This document shows positions 52,784 to 64,000 of a DNA stretch of 64,000 nucleotides, one piece after another. The DNA comes from Amylostereum areolatum. Its lineage: Eukaryota; Basidiomycota; Agaricomycetes; Russulales; Stereaceae. Each line of letters begins with the position of its first letter. Position 1 is the stretch's first letter. The notes beneath the pieces are model-generated. The model saw nothing but the letters and a program-made list of their open reading frames with translations, searched no databases and was not told the DNA's origin. A program made the translations under genes and the position numbers. The stretch is taken from positions 1 to 64,000 of the forward strand of contig SAXG01000062.1 in assembly GCA_012932865.1 (NCBI GenBank), read 5' to 3'.

Positions 52784-54933
52784 ATGTCCAACGCACCAAC
52801 CACAGCGCTCCCAGCTAATCTGAGGAGCTACGACGAGGTCTGCCAGAGTATCTGCATGCTCACATGTATCCTCGACGACGTTCAAATCGGATCGGCTCAA
52901 GATCGACGGGCGAGTCAAGTTCGCGACAGCGGGACTCAAGAGGCTGGCCCCACTGGTCCTGGGACTTCCATGCCCAAGGCCACGCAGAACATTACTACCC
53001 TCCTTACTACTGGAATACCTGGCGTCCCGAAACCTCTGATACCCCTAAGAAGGAGTCAGACCATTATGATTATGCCAACAGGGTCATAGCCGTCACAGGA
53101 CGGGTCAAGCCTGAAGACAACTCCATGGAGATTCTTGCCACCCGGAACACTCATTTGCAGTACTCGCCGAAAACCATGGAGGTTAAGAAGCTGACGGTAG
53201 AAACGGATGGCGAAAATATATTGAAATCTTGGTATAAAAGAAGGTGCGTGTTTGCGGTGCTATCATTCTACACAAACGATGATCTACGATACTTATTAGC
53301 TTCGAGGATCACTTCACCGATGTTTTCACTATACTCGAGTGGCTCCGCGTCAACGGAAAAGCAGGCATCCCATTTATCAACTTCACATTCTACGTCATCA
53401 ACCACGCGTACCTCAAGATCGCCGCTCGGATGGCCAAAGGCGAGCATCTGTGGAAAGGTCACCCCATCCACGCTCTGCGTCGCTACATCTCGTTCATATC
53501 GATCCCAGACCTCGTGTTGCCCTATGAACTCAAGGGGACATCTCGTCTTACGAGAGAATTGATCATCGAGCGCGGTCTTCTCCCGTCCACGACCAACGGT
53601 CGGGTCTTCATCGTCGATAAAGACAATCTTGCGTCGTGGCTATCTCTCCTTTGCGACGTGTACCAAGAACTGGACAACATCCTTCTCGAACAGGAGCAGA
53701 AGGCCCCGGGAAAACCAAGAGCACTCAAGGTTAACTTGGCACCAAAAGACATCATAGCCGTCGTGACGAACCTCCACATTTTTCACGGCCTTCTCAAGGC
53801 GGGGCTCATGGATCTCGTCCTCAAAGATGATGTATTCTTGGAATCTCTCAGAATTTCCTACAATGACGCGGTGCGAACTCGCTACAAGAAGATCACCATC
53901 AAGATCCGTGAGTACGACTTCGACCTTGTCATCCTGATGAACCATACTGACTGCTTGGAACGAAAGCCGTCCACTCCGTCGCGTCTGGCCCTCCTGTCGA
54001 GCCTATCGAGGAAGCCCCGGTAGAAGGTGCGTCAATCATCTCACCCTTATGGACCTTACTGACGATATTATTTGCAGTCGTAACCGAGAGTTCTCGCATG
54101 CCCGGGGAGGAGCATAGCAAATATGTCATCCGTTACCTCAAGACAATTGTCGCCTGGATCGAGGCCTTTTCATGGGCTACCTCTTCGCGGAATCTCTCCA
54201 TCACCCTCCATCCATACGAGCTTGTTCTCCCTTCGCACTCCTTCCGAATCGCACACCACGATCAGGTCCCGCAGTTTATACAGCGACTTCTTGGCCGACT
54301 CGACAATCGTGTTACAGAAGACGAACTTCAGTCGGTTCTTGGTCGCGATAGAGCAAAGTTGAAGGCCTCCAACATCCGTAGCGCCACTGTTCATGCAGAG
54401 GCGGCCCTGATGGGCGTAGCGTGCGCTTCTTGGGATACTGAGATCACTCGTACTCAGGACTCGCCCCCAGCCGTGCCGATCGAGGACGAAGGTACAAAGC
54501 GCTCCCTTCGCAACATGTTTGCAGTGAGTTTGCTTCCCTGCGTTCCGGCGTTTACTCAGTCAAGCATTAAATTTAGGTTCAAGAAGTAACGATCGGCGTT
54601 AGCAAGTTATGTTGCTGGTGCTGCTGGAAGCTGCGTACCCTGCTCGGAGAGCTCAACGGTGAAGATGCTGCGGCCTGTCCACAGTTTCTTCTCAGTGGCA
54701 CCCACGCCACAATATTCCCATGGTACCCCCCTCCCTGCGGTATACCCAGAAGCATCCTGGAGAAACTAGAGACCGAACTTATCCTGGAGGTGGAGAAACT
54801 TGTCAGACGGCGCGCTTATAATCCGGCATTCCATCAGAGCTCCCCGAGTAGCGGAGACTCTCGATCGGATGACAGCGAAGAGGAGGCGACGCTAACTACC
54901 TTAAAGAATGCCGCGAAACGATTCAACCAATAG
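52784..54933 (+). CDS. OTT_1508-like deaminase-domain protein
   Basis: Starts MSNAPTTALPANLRSYDEV at 52784. The first joins are unclear, but from NRVIAVTGRVKPEDNSMEI the gene is readable. Introns: one from about 53245 to 53300, then 53909-53966, one around 54026-54078, and 54534-54576 (43 nt). The long N-terminal part has FINFTFYVINHAYLKIAARM and a helical repeat-like region. The C-terminal part carries a deaminase-type zinc site: HAEAALMGVA (His codon 54392-54394, Glu as proton shuttle) and IGVSKLCCWCCWKL (from about 54590, Cys ligands). This HAE...GVSK-CxxC layout matches the fungal OTT_1508-like family of the cytidine/nucleic acid deaminase superfamily. Substrates are unknown. It ends NAAKRFNQ at 54931-54933. 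Nuclear versus cytoplasmic location cannot be told. Confidence 0.7.
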
Positions 54934-55704
54934 TGAAACAGATGTGGTTTGGATGTCGACATCACGCACATATCCTACGACAATTTGCATACACCTACGG
55001 CTCGCTCAATATATGCAGTTGTAATTTTTATGAAAGACTGCTTATGAATATAGCCCCGTATATATCTGCTGGGTGTCCATAGGTGTCCATCCGTAACGGC
55101 GTAGATAACTTATAAAATAGCCACCCTTTCCCGTCTCGAGGGCAGCTCCTATTTCACATCACGCGCGATCTACCCCAACTCGCCGAACCTCGATCCCCGC
55201 GTCATAACACGATGATAAGCCATCTCGAGGAAGGACGAGAACTTGCATTTTTTGCTCTCCCACACCCAACGACCACACTCGTATGTGTTCGGGGGCAGGA
55301 AGGCGACGGCGCGAAGATGCACCACCGGGAGAAACGGGGGCGTAAGAACTCAGGAGTTTGCGCGTGCCACAAAGGCGGTTCAGCATGTCCAATCACTGTT
55401 CCCTAGTGTCCGTGGTACGTGAGCTCACGCGAAGATTCGCACATCTTGGAAGGAAAATGCTTCGAAAGCGATCGTGAAAATATCGTTCTGGCCTTTTGCC
55501 TTCTCGAAGTATAATCCGGCGACCTGTGCCTTTATCGTTATAAAGTCAAGGTGTGACAGCGGCGCGGCGACGCCTGGGGGCCGGAGAGGTGTGCTTTCAG
55601 TAAATGGAAGAAGTGCGAGAGGAGCTCGCTATCCGTCATGTCGATAGTTCAGAATTTTTTATCCGGATCCGGACGTCAAAAGGCACATACCCACGTCTCC
55701 CCTC
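54934..55704. other. Intergenic, no gene recognised
   Basis: Convergent 3' ends of the deaminase (+) and carboxypeptidase B (-) genes. Short unsupported ORFs only. Confidence 0.4.
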
Positions 55705-57834
55705 CTAGAAGAAAGGCCTATTCTCGACCCAGCGTTCCACAAACTCCTTCACGAGCGCCGGTGCATCGCCGACAATCTGTTCACAATCACACGGTCAGTA
55801 GCTTACTCCAACACGAGAGGGCCGCAGGAAGACGTACGAAGTGACCTGCGCCATCGTAAACGGCGTACGTCATGTCCCCCGCACCTTCGCCGACGACGCG
55901 GACTGTGGCAAGTGCCGTGGTTGAGTTGGAATCTGCTGGCCAAGGGACGTCGGGAGCAGCGTTGAACGCTTCTTGGAAGGGCGTGCGAAGGAGCTTGAGC
56001 TAGAGATATACGTCCGTTGTGTGTCATGACGAGGATAGATGGTAGAAAGGAAAGGAAACGTACAAAAGAGATGATCCCGGGCCAAGCACAGTTCGAGTCT
56101 TTACCTCCGACGTGGTCTATCGACACGATGCGTAAGCTTGGAGGGTACAACGAAGCCAGGGAGAGACCCACGGAAGAGACGGATGCCGTCCCTTAGGAGG
56201 GGCTCGTACAGCTTATGATGTTCGTGACACCTATCCGCATGTTCCAGTTGCAGGCTCTTTCTGAGGTACAGAGAAGAGAAGGGGGCTTACTGATCGCCGT
56301 TCCCGCGGAATTCTTCGGTCACCTTCGACGCAAAGACCTCGAATTTACTACTGAACGGAATGCCCAGCACCTCCTTCGTTCTCGCATCTTGCATGAAGTC
56401 GGATATCCACCCGAATGAGGGGAAGCAGTTCTTGATCTTTTCGTCGCCGTCCGCCACGCACTGGCCACACCGCACCGCCTGAGAACAAAACCCTCCACAG
56501 AAAAAAGAGATGAGGGAACGCACGTTTCTTCGAACGTCCTCGACCAGTACGCCGTGGGTATCCCCTTCGACGAGCACCTCGCACAGCGTATCGGCCTGGA
56601 CCCGGTTCTCGAGCGACGGCCAGTCGAACGCGAGCTCGGTCGCTTCTAGGCATGCCGGGAGGAGGGTGTACAAATTCGCGCAGGTCGTGGCGTTGTAGAT
56701 CTGCGTGATCGTGCACCGGTCGTAGAGCACCCAGCGGTAGTAAGACAACGGGTTCTGGCCGTGTGGTAGCGTCAGAAGCGGGGATAGGGGGAGGGGGGAG
56801 ACGGGTAGGGATACGCACGGTGATGGGATTGCTGACCATGAGGGACTCAAGGTTGATGGGGATGGCACCTGCAGGGCCTTCGCCACGCGCGATGGCGAGG
56901 TTGTTGGCGTGGATGACCGCCGCGATGTTGGGGACGTAGACCCCTCCGTAGGATCCGCCGGCGATCACGAACTGATTCCTACTCCAAGTCAGCACGTTGT
57001 GCAAGAACGGGCGGTGATGAAAGCGTACCGGGCCAGGTGGGGGAAGAGTTGGTAGAACTTTTGGAGGAAATCGTACACATCGTGCGCAGCCGAGACACTG
57101 TTGTTGACGCGCCCGCCGTAAGAGTAGCCTACGCCGATGGGCTATCGCATACGCGCCGGTCAGCTACCGGAAGTAAAAGCCATATGACAAGGAAACGCAC
57201 ATGATCGAGAGCCAGCAGGTTGAAGCGTTCAGTCCACCGGTTCGGATTGGGCACGGTCCCGTCCTCCCTGGCGACGCACGGGGCCTGCCCCGAAAACGGG
57301 TTTGACATCCCACTCGTCCCCGGTCCACCTCCAATCGTCAATCTGATGGTATGGTCAAGCCTTGTCAAAATCACGCATAGGTATCTGACGAAAGGGCTCA
57401 CATTATCGGCGCGCTCTCCGCGTTGGTTTCCGCTTCAAAGAACCTACGAAATGTCCCGGATCAGAACGAAGACACGAAATGGAATGTCAGACGACGCACC
57501 AGAAGAAGGACCGTCGCGGCATCGCGTCCGTCTCGCCTTTCAACCCGATAAAGCCTGCGTGCTGAGGCGTTGGTCCCGTTACGCCTACGCACAAGTCGTC
57601 CGTTCGCGATACTTGAGAGAAGAAAACTCCGGTTTGAAGCTCCGTGAGAGGGGCGGGAATGATGGGGTGGGGTTTCCTATGGTACATTTGGAACCCTAGC
57701 GCAGACAGAGCGGCGAGGGAAACGAATGCAAGACGGGTCGGCCATGCCAGACGCATCCAACGTGAGCCTGAGGCCGAGCTAGCAATCGGTGGGGGGAGCT
57801 CCTTGGTTGAGCGGCCGTCTCTGGGATTTTCCAT
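55705..57834 (-). CDS. Serine carboxypeptidase (peptidase family S10), copy B
   Basis: Paralogue of copy A with the same exon plan. MENPRDGRSTKEL at 57834, signal-anchor helix LAFVSLAALSALGF, QHAGFIGLKGE, GGGPGTSGMSNPF, VGYSYGGRVNNSVSAAHDVY, the nucleophile region IAGGSYGGVYVPN (about 56960), the Asp region HVGGKDSNCAWPG (about 56100), the His region YAVYDGAGHFV (about 55855) and the end ERWVENRPFF at 55705. Introns are short with GT-AG ends, for example the one whose acceptor is just before CVADGDEKIKNCFPSF. All catalytic residues are present. Both copies share the unusual GGSYGG nucleophile elbow. Gene duplication around the F-box/deaminase pair is likely. Confidence 0.85.
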
Positions 57835-59430
57835 CTCTCACTTTCTTTTCGAGGATGGGAACCGAACCTCAACGCGCCGCTGGAGATGAGGGATGAAATA
57901 ATACTCGGCGCGGTCGAAGCGTCTTCTTATACGAGCCGATCCCGACGCCGTATCTGAGATTGAACAATGAACAGAAGACCACGTTGCTCACGCGATATGG
58001 CCCTGGCCCCTGACAATCCAGGGCCGGGCCCTCGGTCAAGCTTGACTGCGCCGCAACTACAACTGCGCGCCATCGGGGTGCATTGTCAATGCAATCAGTA
58101 TCGCAGACCGTAGAGGCGCGAAACGAGATCCAGGAAACGTTGTGTAACTGTAAATGCTCGCAGGCATAGTTGGAGAGCCAACGACTCGGAGAGATTACAT
58201 AGTAAAAATACAAGGTGCAGGAAGGCGGCGGACGGAAATTGCCGCGTGCCTTTGAGCAACTTCGAACCTTCCTTCGTTGGGATTTGAACCTTGTTCCTTG
58301 CCTGTCAGAATGAGGTGTGACTACGACTTTGTTTCGCTCCCCGAGTCGGAGTCCCCGCATCCCTTGGACCGAATCACGATCCGTTTGATCAGAAGACTCC
58401 TCGACAGGTGGGGAATGGAGTGCAGAGCTAGCTGGGTGTGTTGTTTGTAGGAATCGGTGTCAAAAAAACACACCGAAAGCATCGTCCAAAGGCGTCTGCG
58501 AACGGACAACCTAGAGGATCATGCGAGAGCCGCAGTCCGAGCCACAGCACGACCCGAAATATGTTCCGCAGCGGATATCCACGCGCGTCCAATGTCGCTT
58601 GCGTGGCGAAGATCTGAACGACAAAGGGTCCGTGCTCTGAGCAATATGTGAAAACGGCGCAGTAGCGCAGTGTGCGTCGGGAGCCCAGGATAATCAAGTC
58701 AAAAGAGGGTGCAAGGGAGTTCCGTCCTGGAAGTGTCCATGCTAAAAAGAGTGGAGGGTGGTTGAGCTACTATACGCTTGTGAAATCTGAATGGTGTCCC
58801 AGCTAGAGAGAACAAGAGGGATGGAGGTGGCGGGGTGAGGGCATCGCAGGATTTATACCTCTGCCGATAAGTTGGCAAATGTCGTTATCCCCTGGCGATC
58901 CCTGGATCAATTACACACATACAGTACCACTCGTCCCGAGGCCACCTCCAAACGAATCGATCGACGGTGAACAAGCACGCCTGTGGGAGAGTTGTCCAGG
59001 GAGGTCAACGCAGGTCGAATGACCATTCCCGAGATATAAGAGACTATCTTCCTCTCCCGGCCGAGTAGGTGCGCCGGCATGGCAGGGTAGACCGACTTCG
59101 TTCGAATTTTGTGCTTGTGTGTTGGTGTCGCCCGGGCCAGCAGGCGGAGTAGCATTTGATGACAAGATTCCAGAGTACTGAAGCCCATAACGCATGCTCT
59201 GGTGACTAACTGGGAGGCGTATATGTCGAGTATGAGACAGCACTGGCCCTCGCTGAAATCGTGGAGGAAGATGAAGAGAGAAGCAAAAGCTGTGAAATTT
59301 GAAAACTAACGACGAAAGCGTGATACGATTTTTGAACCCGTGGGAACTTCTTGCCCTCCCGCGCGCGGCGTCCGCTCGCGGCTCACCGTAGTGCTCAACG
59401 ACGACGATGACACCTTCAACGCCGTCCACG
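57835..59430. other. Intergenic; no confident gene
   Basis: Several short frames exist, including a minus-strand 94-codon frame starting MRYGLQYSGI at 59195, but none resembles a known family. An isolated perfect Pol III B-box (GGTTCAAATCC) lies on the minus strand at 58280-58290 without a foldable tRNA around it. Confidence 0.35.
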
Positions 59431-60455
59431 ATGTTCTCCCCCGTCCCCGCCCTCGCCCTCGCCGCGCTCCTCCCTTTTGCCGCCGCCTTCTCCAACACGC
59501 ACCCCGTCCTCGCCTGGTCTTCCCACAAGTACGTGCCGTGCGCTCACCGCCCCGCCCTCTTCCAATGCTAACCTTCCGCACCCAGGTCTCCCATCCTCGA
59601 CGCCGTGTCCGCCCCCTCATCGCGCCCAGCCGACGTCTACGCCTCCATCCTGACCCACGCCGACCTCTGCGCCTTCGACGCCGTCGTCCTCGTCGACCAT
59701 CCCGGCGTACGCCCCCTCCTCCCGCCCCATTTCCATCCACTAACATTTCCCCGCAGCTCCACGCCTCCGACCTCCGCGCTCTCCCGCCGACCTCGCCTCT
59801 GGCCACGCTCCTCAACGCCGCGCCCTCCTCCCTCCAGCTCCCCTACATCCGCCCGGCGCCCTCGTCCCAAACTCCACACGAGGCCGCCTCCGCCCTCGCC
59901 GCGCGGTGCGGCGCCCGCCTTGCGCACGTCGATCTCGGGACGAGCGACCTCGTGCTAGAGGCGGGGACGAAGCACGTCGTCCTGGCCTCGGCGCCGTCGC
60001 TCGAGTCCGCGGAGGGTGCGGCAGAGCGCAAGGACGCGATGCGCGCGCACGGCACGTCTCTCTCCTCCCTCATTTTCCGATAAAAATCTGATGCTTTTCA
60101 CGACACAGCCGACGCGCTGACCGCCTCGCTCGCCGCGCTCGCCTCCGTGCTTCCGACGCACCTCGTCCTCCTCGCCGGCTCTTCCCCTTCCTCCCCCCTC
60201 CTCCGCCGCTCCTCGCACGAATACACCCCGGCCCTGCGCCAGCAGCCCCTCCCCGGCAACGCCACGCTCCCCGACGGCGGCCTCCTCAAGCGCTACCAGC
60301 TCCTCACGCCCGCGCTGATCACCTCGCTCCTCATCGCGCTCTTCGTCCTCCTCCCCGCCGTCCTCCTCGGCGTGAACGCGCTCGCAAGCATCCAGAGCCC
60401 GCTCCGCGTCGAGGCGCCCAAGGGCTTCAGCGCGCACGAGAAGAAGACGCAGTGA
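59431..60455 (+). CDS. BIG1: BIG1 family ER membrane protein (V-ATPase S1/Voa1-like)
   Basis: Four exons, about 286 residues. MFSPVPALALAALLPFAAAF at 59431 is a clear signal peptide. Introns: 59529-59585, 59707-59756 and 60052-60108; the last is GC-AG if the RKDAMRAH helix is coding, with a GT donor at 60016 as an in-phase alternative. Luminal part: SPILDAVSAP, LCAFDAVVLVDHPG, THLVLLAGSS. A single transmembrane helix near the C-terminus (LITSLLIALFVLLPAVLLGV) is followed by the highly conserved IQSPLRVEAPKGFSAHEKK. The last four residues, KKTQ, form a KKXX ER-retrieval signal. Family members act in beta-1,6-glucan synthesis and V0-ATPase assembly in the ER. Convergent with MED13. Confidence 0.85.
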
Positions 60456-60915
60456 GCGTCGAGCGCGGAGCGGTCCCTGCCGCGCGAGGGAACACGGGGG
60501 AGAAAGGGAGTCTAGTTTATTACACGGATGGTATTGTGCTTGGTACGGTATGGATACAGCGAGATACGGATACGATACGATGTCCAGTGCCGTGGTGGGG
60601 CGAGTGAATAATATGCGCGATCTCCGAGTACATTGAGGATGGGAAAGAAAGGAGAGGGAGGCGAGATCCTGCGTGCGGGTGGACGGGAGAATGGGACAGG
60701 ACAGAGCACGAGGAACGCGCTGACAGAGACACAAGAGACGATGGGCGAATTACGAACGAAGAAGCTATGCATGGAAGAATGAAGAAGGCAAAAATGCGCA
60801 AAACAGATCTCGAAACAGATGACCTGGATCGTCGCGATCCTCGTGTACAAGTACAGTGACATAACCATAGGATTAAAAAAAAGACGTACGCACGTCAGAA
60901 CGAACCCCTCACCCC
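60456..60915. terminator. Convergent 3' region of BIG1 and MED13
   Basis: 460 bp between the two stop codons. It should hold both polyadenylation regions (for example ATTAAAAAAAAGACG near 60873). No gene seen. Confidence 0.3.
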
Positions 60916-63900
60916 TCACCCCTCCCCCACGCCCGCGCCTCCACACTCGCTCAGCGCCATCTCCATCACCTCCAGCGCCGCCAGATGCCACGGCAAGCCC
61001 GGCGTGCTCGCGCGGGTCCCGAGCCCGCGCATGCGCGCAAGCACCGCGAGCGCGTGCCAGTTCGCCGCGAGCGCTGCGTCCCCTTCCGCGCCGTCGACCG
61101 ACGCGCACGCGTACGGCGAGCGGCACGCGTGCAGGAGGTGCAGGTGCAGCATCGAGATCGCCGTGGGGTCGTTGGACGCGGGCGCGCGGACGAGCGTCGT
61201 CGTGCGCAAGGGCTGCAGGGGGAGGTGCGCGTTGGGAGAACTTGGAGGGGCAGAGGAGGAGGAGGGCGTCGGGAGGTCGGTCGGGTCGACGATGTAGGGC
61301 GTATATGCGTCCGCAGGCGCTCGGGGGTAACAGTGGATGTGGGCGTCGTAGGAGAGGACGTAGGCCGTGGAGGATATGTCTGCCAGCACGGTCCCGGGAG
61401 ACGTCTTCGCCACGCGGTTCGGGGAGTTGGGAGAGGTCGCGCGCTTGGCGGACGCTTGTGCGGCGGGGGCGATGAACGTCCAGGCCGCGTCCGTCTCCGC
61501 CGCGAACAGCGACACATGCGCCGCGTCCAAGTCCGGGCTTGCAGCGGACACGACGGCACGGTCGAGGTGGTCGACCCACGCTGCAAAAACGCAAGCATCA
61601 GCGCCGCCCGTCCCCGCCAACCGAGCCACACGCACCGTCGATCTCCGCCGTGCTCATCGCGCCCAGCTTCGTGATCACCACCCGCCACTCCACGCTCGCC
61701 CGCCGCGCAAACGCGCACGCGAACCCCCACACCGCGCTCACCAGATGCGCCTCGGGCCCCTCGCCCGCCCGCGCCGCCATCCACACGCCGAGCTCGTGCG
61801 CCTCGCCGCGCTGGTCCACGCACGCCGCGCAGATCCAGCGCCCGGCCGTGCGGTACCCGACGTGCAGGAACGCGTGGCGGTCGACGACGTCCACGGCGCG
61901 CACGGGGTGCTGCTTCACGAGCGAGACCCTCGGGAGCGTCGGCGGCACGAGCGTGTAGGCGGGTTCCTGGAAGTAGTTGCGCACGCGTTCGCCGTGCTCG
62001 AAGAACCGGCGGGACATCGCGCGGTCAACGGGGCGCAGGATGCGGTCGTACACCGAGCTTGCGAAGGACAGCATCCCGAAGCGGTCCGAGGACGGTGCGT
62101 GCACGGTGCTGAGGACGTGGTCCGGCACGAACTGAAAGAGGATCTGCGCCTCGGCGTACATCTTCTGCGCGCGCTTGACGGCGGAGAAGACCTGGCGAAG
62201 GACGGGGGAGGACAGGGACATGACGGAGGAAGGCGTGGCGATGTAGAAGACATAGCTGGATCGTTGGGAGGGGAGGCTGGAAACGAAGGCAGCTGGAGAA
62301 CGCGTCAGGCGATGGCGTCAATGACACGGTCGAAGCACACTCACGCAACGTCTTTCGGAAGGAGTCAAACTTGACTGGCACAAGCCCGTCCTTGGTCCCG
62401 CCATTCCGCTGTCCCGCGACATGCGATCCAAAATTCGCAACCTGCCACCAAAACGCATAAGCAAACTCTTCCACCGGAAAACCCAACAACAAGAACCACA
62501 CACCTCGTACGTCCCCGAAAGGCTCTTCAACCACGCCTCCACCACATCCTGCCTTCCACCCTCCCTCTCCTCGTACAGCACGAACGCCGTCACGTCCTTC
62601 CGCCCCGCCCTCGGCCCCAGCCCCAACTTCTGCCAAAACCGAATCGCGGTGGGGAGCACCTGCATCAGCCCGTCCGACTTCGCGACCGCGACCATCGGCG
62701 CCTCGAGCTTCTCCAACCCTGGCCCGTCGCCCCCTTTCCCGTTCCCAAACACGGTTCCAAGGGCCAGCGACGGGCCCTGCACACCCTCGAGCCGCTCGAA
62801 CGCGCGCACCACGCGGCGCACGTCCGCCTGCCACACCTCCGCGGTGCCCCGCGTCTCCGCGAGCCGGTGGTCCGCCGCGCCCGCACGCCACGCGTCGCTC
62901 CATACCGCGCTCTCGACGACTTCGTGGACGAGGATGTGTGCGGCCGCTTCGAGGGACTTGCTCTTCTCAGACGCCGCGCCGAGGAGCGCGGCTGGGGAGA
63001 CGGGCGTCGGCGCTGAGACGGGGCCTGCGCCGATGGCGGGGCCGGGGGGTGTCGCGGCAGCCGTGCCTGGCGGTTTGAGAGGAATGCTTATGGGGAGGAG
63101 GTGACCGTGTTGGAATTGCGTGTGTAGCAGTGTCGGACCCAGTGGGAGGTAGGCCGGGGCGGGCGTGAGCGCCCTCTGCCCGATGATTTGCCCGGAGCCC
63201 TCCTCCTCCAGCCCGTCGTCGTCATCGTCCGATTCCGCGTCCGAAAGCATCTCGTCATCGTCCGGAGGCGGGGTTTGCAGCACATCTCGCTCCCAGTTCG
63301 CCGACCCGCGCGCCCAGGACGAAGGCGACCGTTTTGGATCGCGCGCGCCAGGGTCGTGCGACACGCTTTTACGCTTGACGCCTCTCAGCTGTCGGACGAG
63401 TCCGACGCTGGGATCGGTCTCCTCGCGGTACTTGTCCCACCAGAGCACGGAGGGGGCCGAGGACGAGGCGAAACAGGTCGACTTGGATCTGGGCCTCGTG
63501 GAGACGGGAGGGAGGAAGAGCGGCTGCGTGCGGTCCTCCTCATCGGGCGGGGACGGAAGCGCGAACTTGCCCGCGGTGTACTTTCCGTCGGTGGTCTTGT
63601 GGACGGAAGCGAAAGGAATGGGGTCGAAAACGGAGGCGCGGGCGCGCAGACCGGCGTCGCGAGCCAGAGGGGAGCCTTGTAAGGTGTTGACGTGTGCTTC
63701 GGATTCGAGGACATGCACGGTGGGAATGGGGGTGGCGGGGACGGAGTGAGAGGCGGGGGTCTTCGTGGGAGAGAGTGGGAGGAGCTCGGGAGGGATGGCG
63801 TCTAGAGATGGGGCAAGCCAGCCCGAGGGCGTGACGGCCGAAGGCGGGCCCGGTCCCGACAGTTGGGTCGCCTCACTGAATAACGGGGACATGCCCATCG

Positions 63901-64000
63901 CGCTGGGTGTGAACCCTGTCCCGCTTGTGTTTAGCTGCAGCGACGGTTGCGTTGGCGGAAGCATGGGAGGTGGCGGGGGCGCGTGGGTCGTGGTCGGCTT
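60916..64000 (-). CDS. MED13: Mediator complex subunit 13 (C-terminal part; gene runs off the window)
   Basis: The frame is open to the window edge, so the N-terminus is missing. The first large exon has Ser/Pro-rich linkers, an acidic run (SDAESDDDDDGLEEEGSG) and VVESAVWSDAWRAG. Then GTYE, a short intron (about 62500-62435), NFGSHVAGQR and DGLVPVKFDSFRKT; a second intron (about 62340-62292); SYVFYIATPSSVMSLSSPVL, QILFQFVPDHVLS, and HAFLHVGYRTAGRWICAACVDQRGEAHELG, a MED13 C-terminal signature. After a further intron near 61640-61580 comes VDHLDRAVVSAASPDLD, ending GGAGVGEG at 60916. MED13 links the CDK8 kinase module to core Mediator in the nucleus and restrains RNA polymerase II recruitment. 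Confidence 0.85.

Noticed and set aside
58256..58345. Possible tRNA gene around the B-box
   Set aside because: The surrounding sequence does not form acceptor and anticodon stems; only the B-box fits.

Overview
The window looks like nuclear DNA of a basidiomycete fungus, most likely an agaricomycete. It is GC-rich and its genes carry many introns of about 45-70 nt with CTAAC/CTGAC-like branch sites. It holds a KDZ-family (CxC2 zinc cluster) DNA transposase, chromodomain Ty3/gypsy elements, F-box/LRR-type genes, a fungal OTT_1508-like deaminase, and the housekeeping genes BIG1 and MED13. All identifications come from reading translations; no database search was possible.

Layout. 1-5.7 kb: AT-rich repeat, C-rich low-complexity DNA and a degenerate F-box gene. 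5.9-27.1 kb: two arrays of GTTAAC-centred ~24-bp repeats, in opposite orientation, enclose a KDZ transposase (-), a large orphan gene (+) broken by a 470-bp inverted duplication and by a chromovirus lacking its 5' end, a PIF1 DNA helicase (+), two multi-exon orphan genes and a coiled-coil gene. 27.1-30.6 kb: a second coiled-coil gene, a 93-bp inverted repeat and an F-box-like gene, the last two coding regions each with a frame break. 30.7-33.4 kb: minisatellites. 34-42 kb: remnants of two Ty3/gypsy elements in opposite orientation joined at tandem LTR-like repeats. 43.6-44.2 kb: a Pro/Tyr-rich gene. 44.5-47.3 kb: a complete, very young non-autonomous LTR element with 482-bp LTRs that I could not distinguish, a TTATG target duplication and a Tf1-like self-priming signature.

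47.9-57.8 kb is a gene neighbourhood: two paralogous membrane-anchored serine carboxypeptidases (both -) flank an F-box/LRR gene and an OTT_1508-like deaminase (both +). 59.4-64 kb is the conserved part: BIG1 (+), an ER protein of cell-wall glucan synthesis/V-ATPase assembly, convergent with the C-terminal part of MED13 (-), a Mediator kinase-module subunit that runs off the window.

The two strongest leads are the 21-kb segment bounded by inverted GTTAAC arrays, which may be a large composite KDZ-type mobile element carrying a helicase and orphan genes, and the small self-priming LTR element, whose polypurine tract and LTR termini match those of the chromoviruses here and suggest mobilisation in trans.
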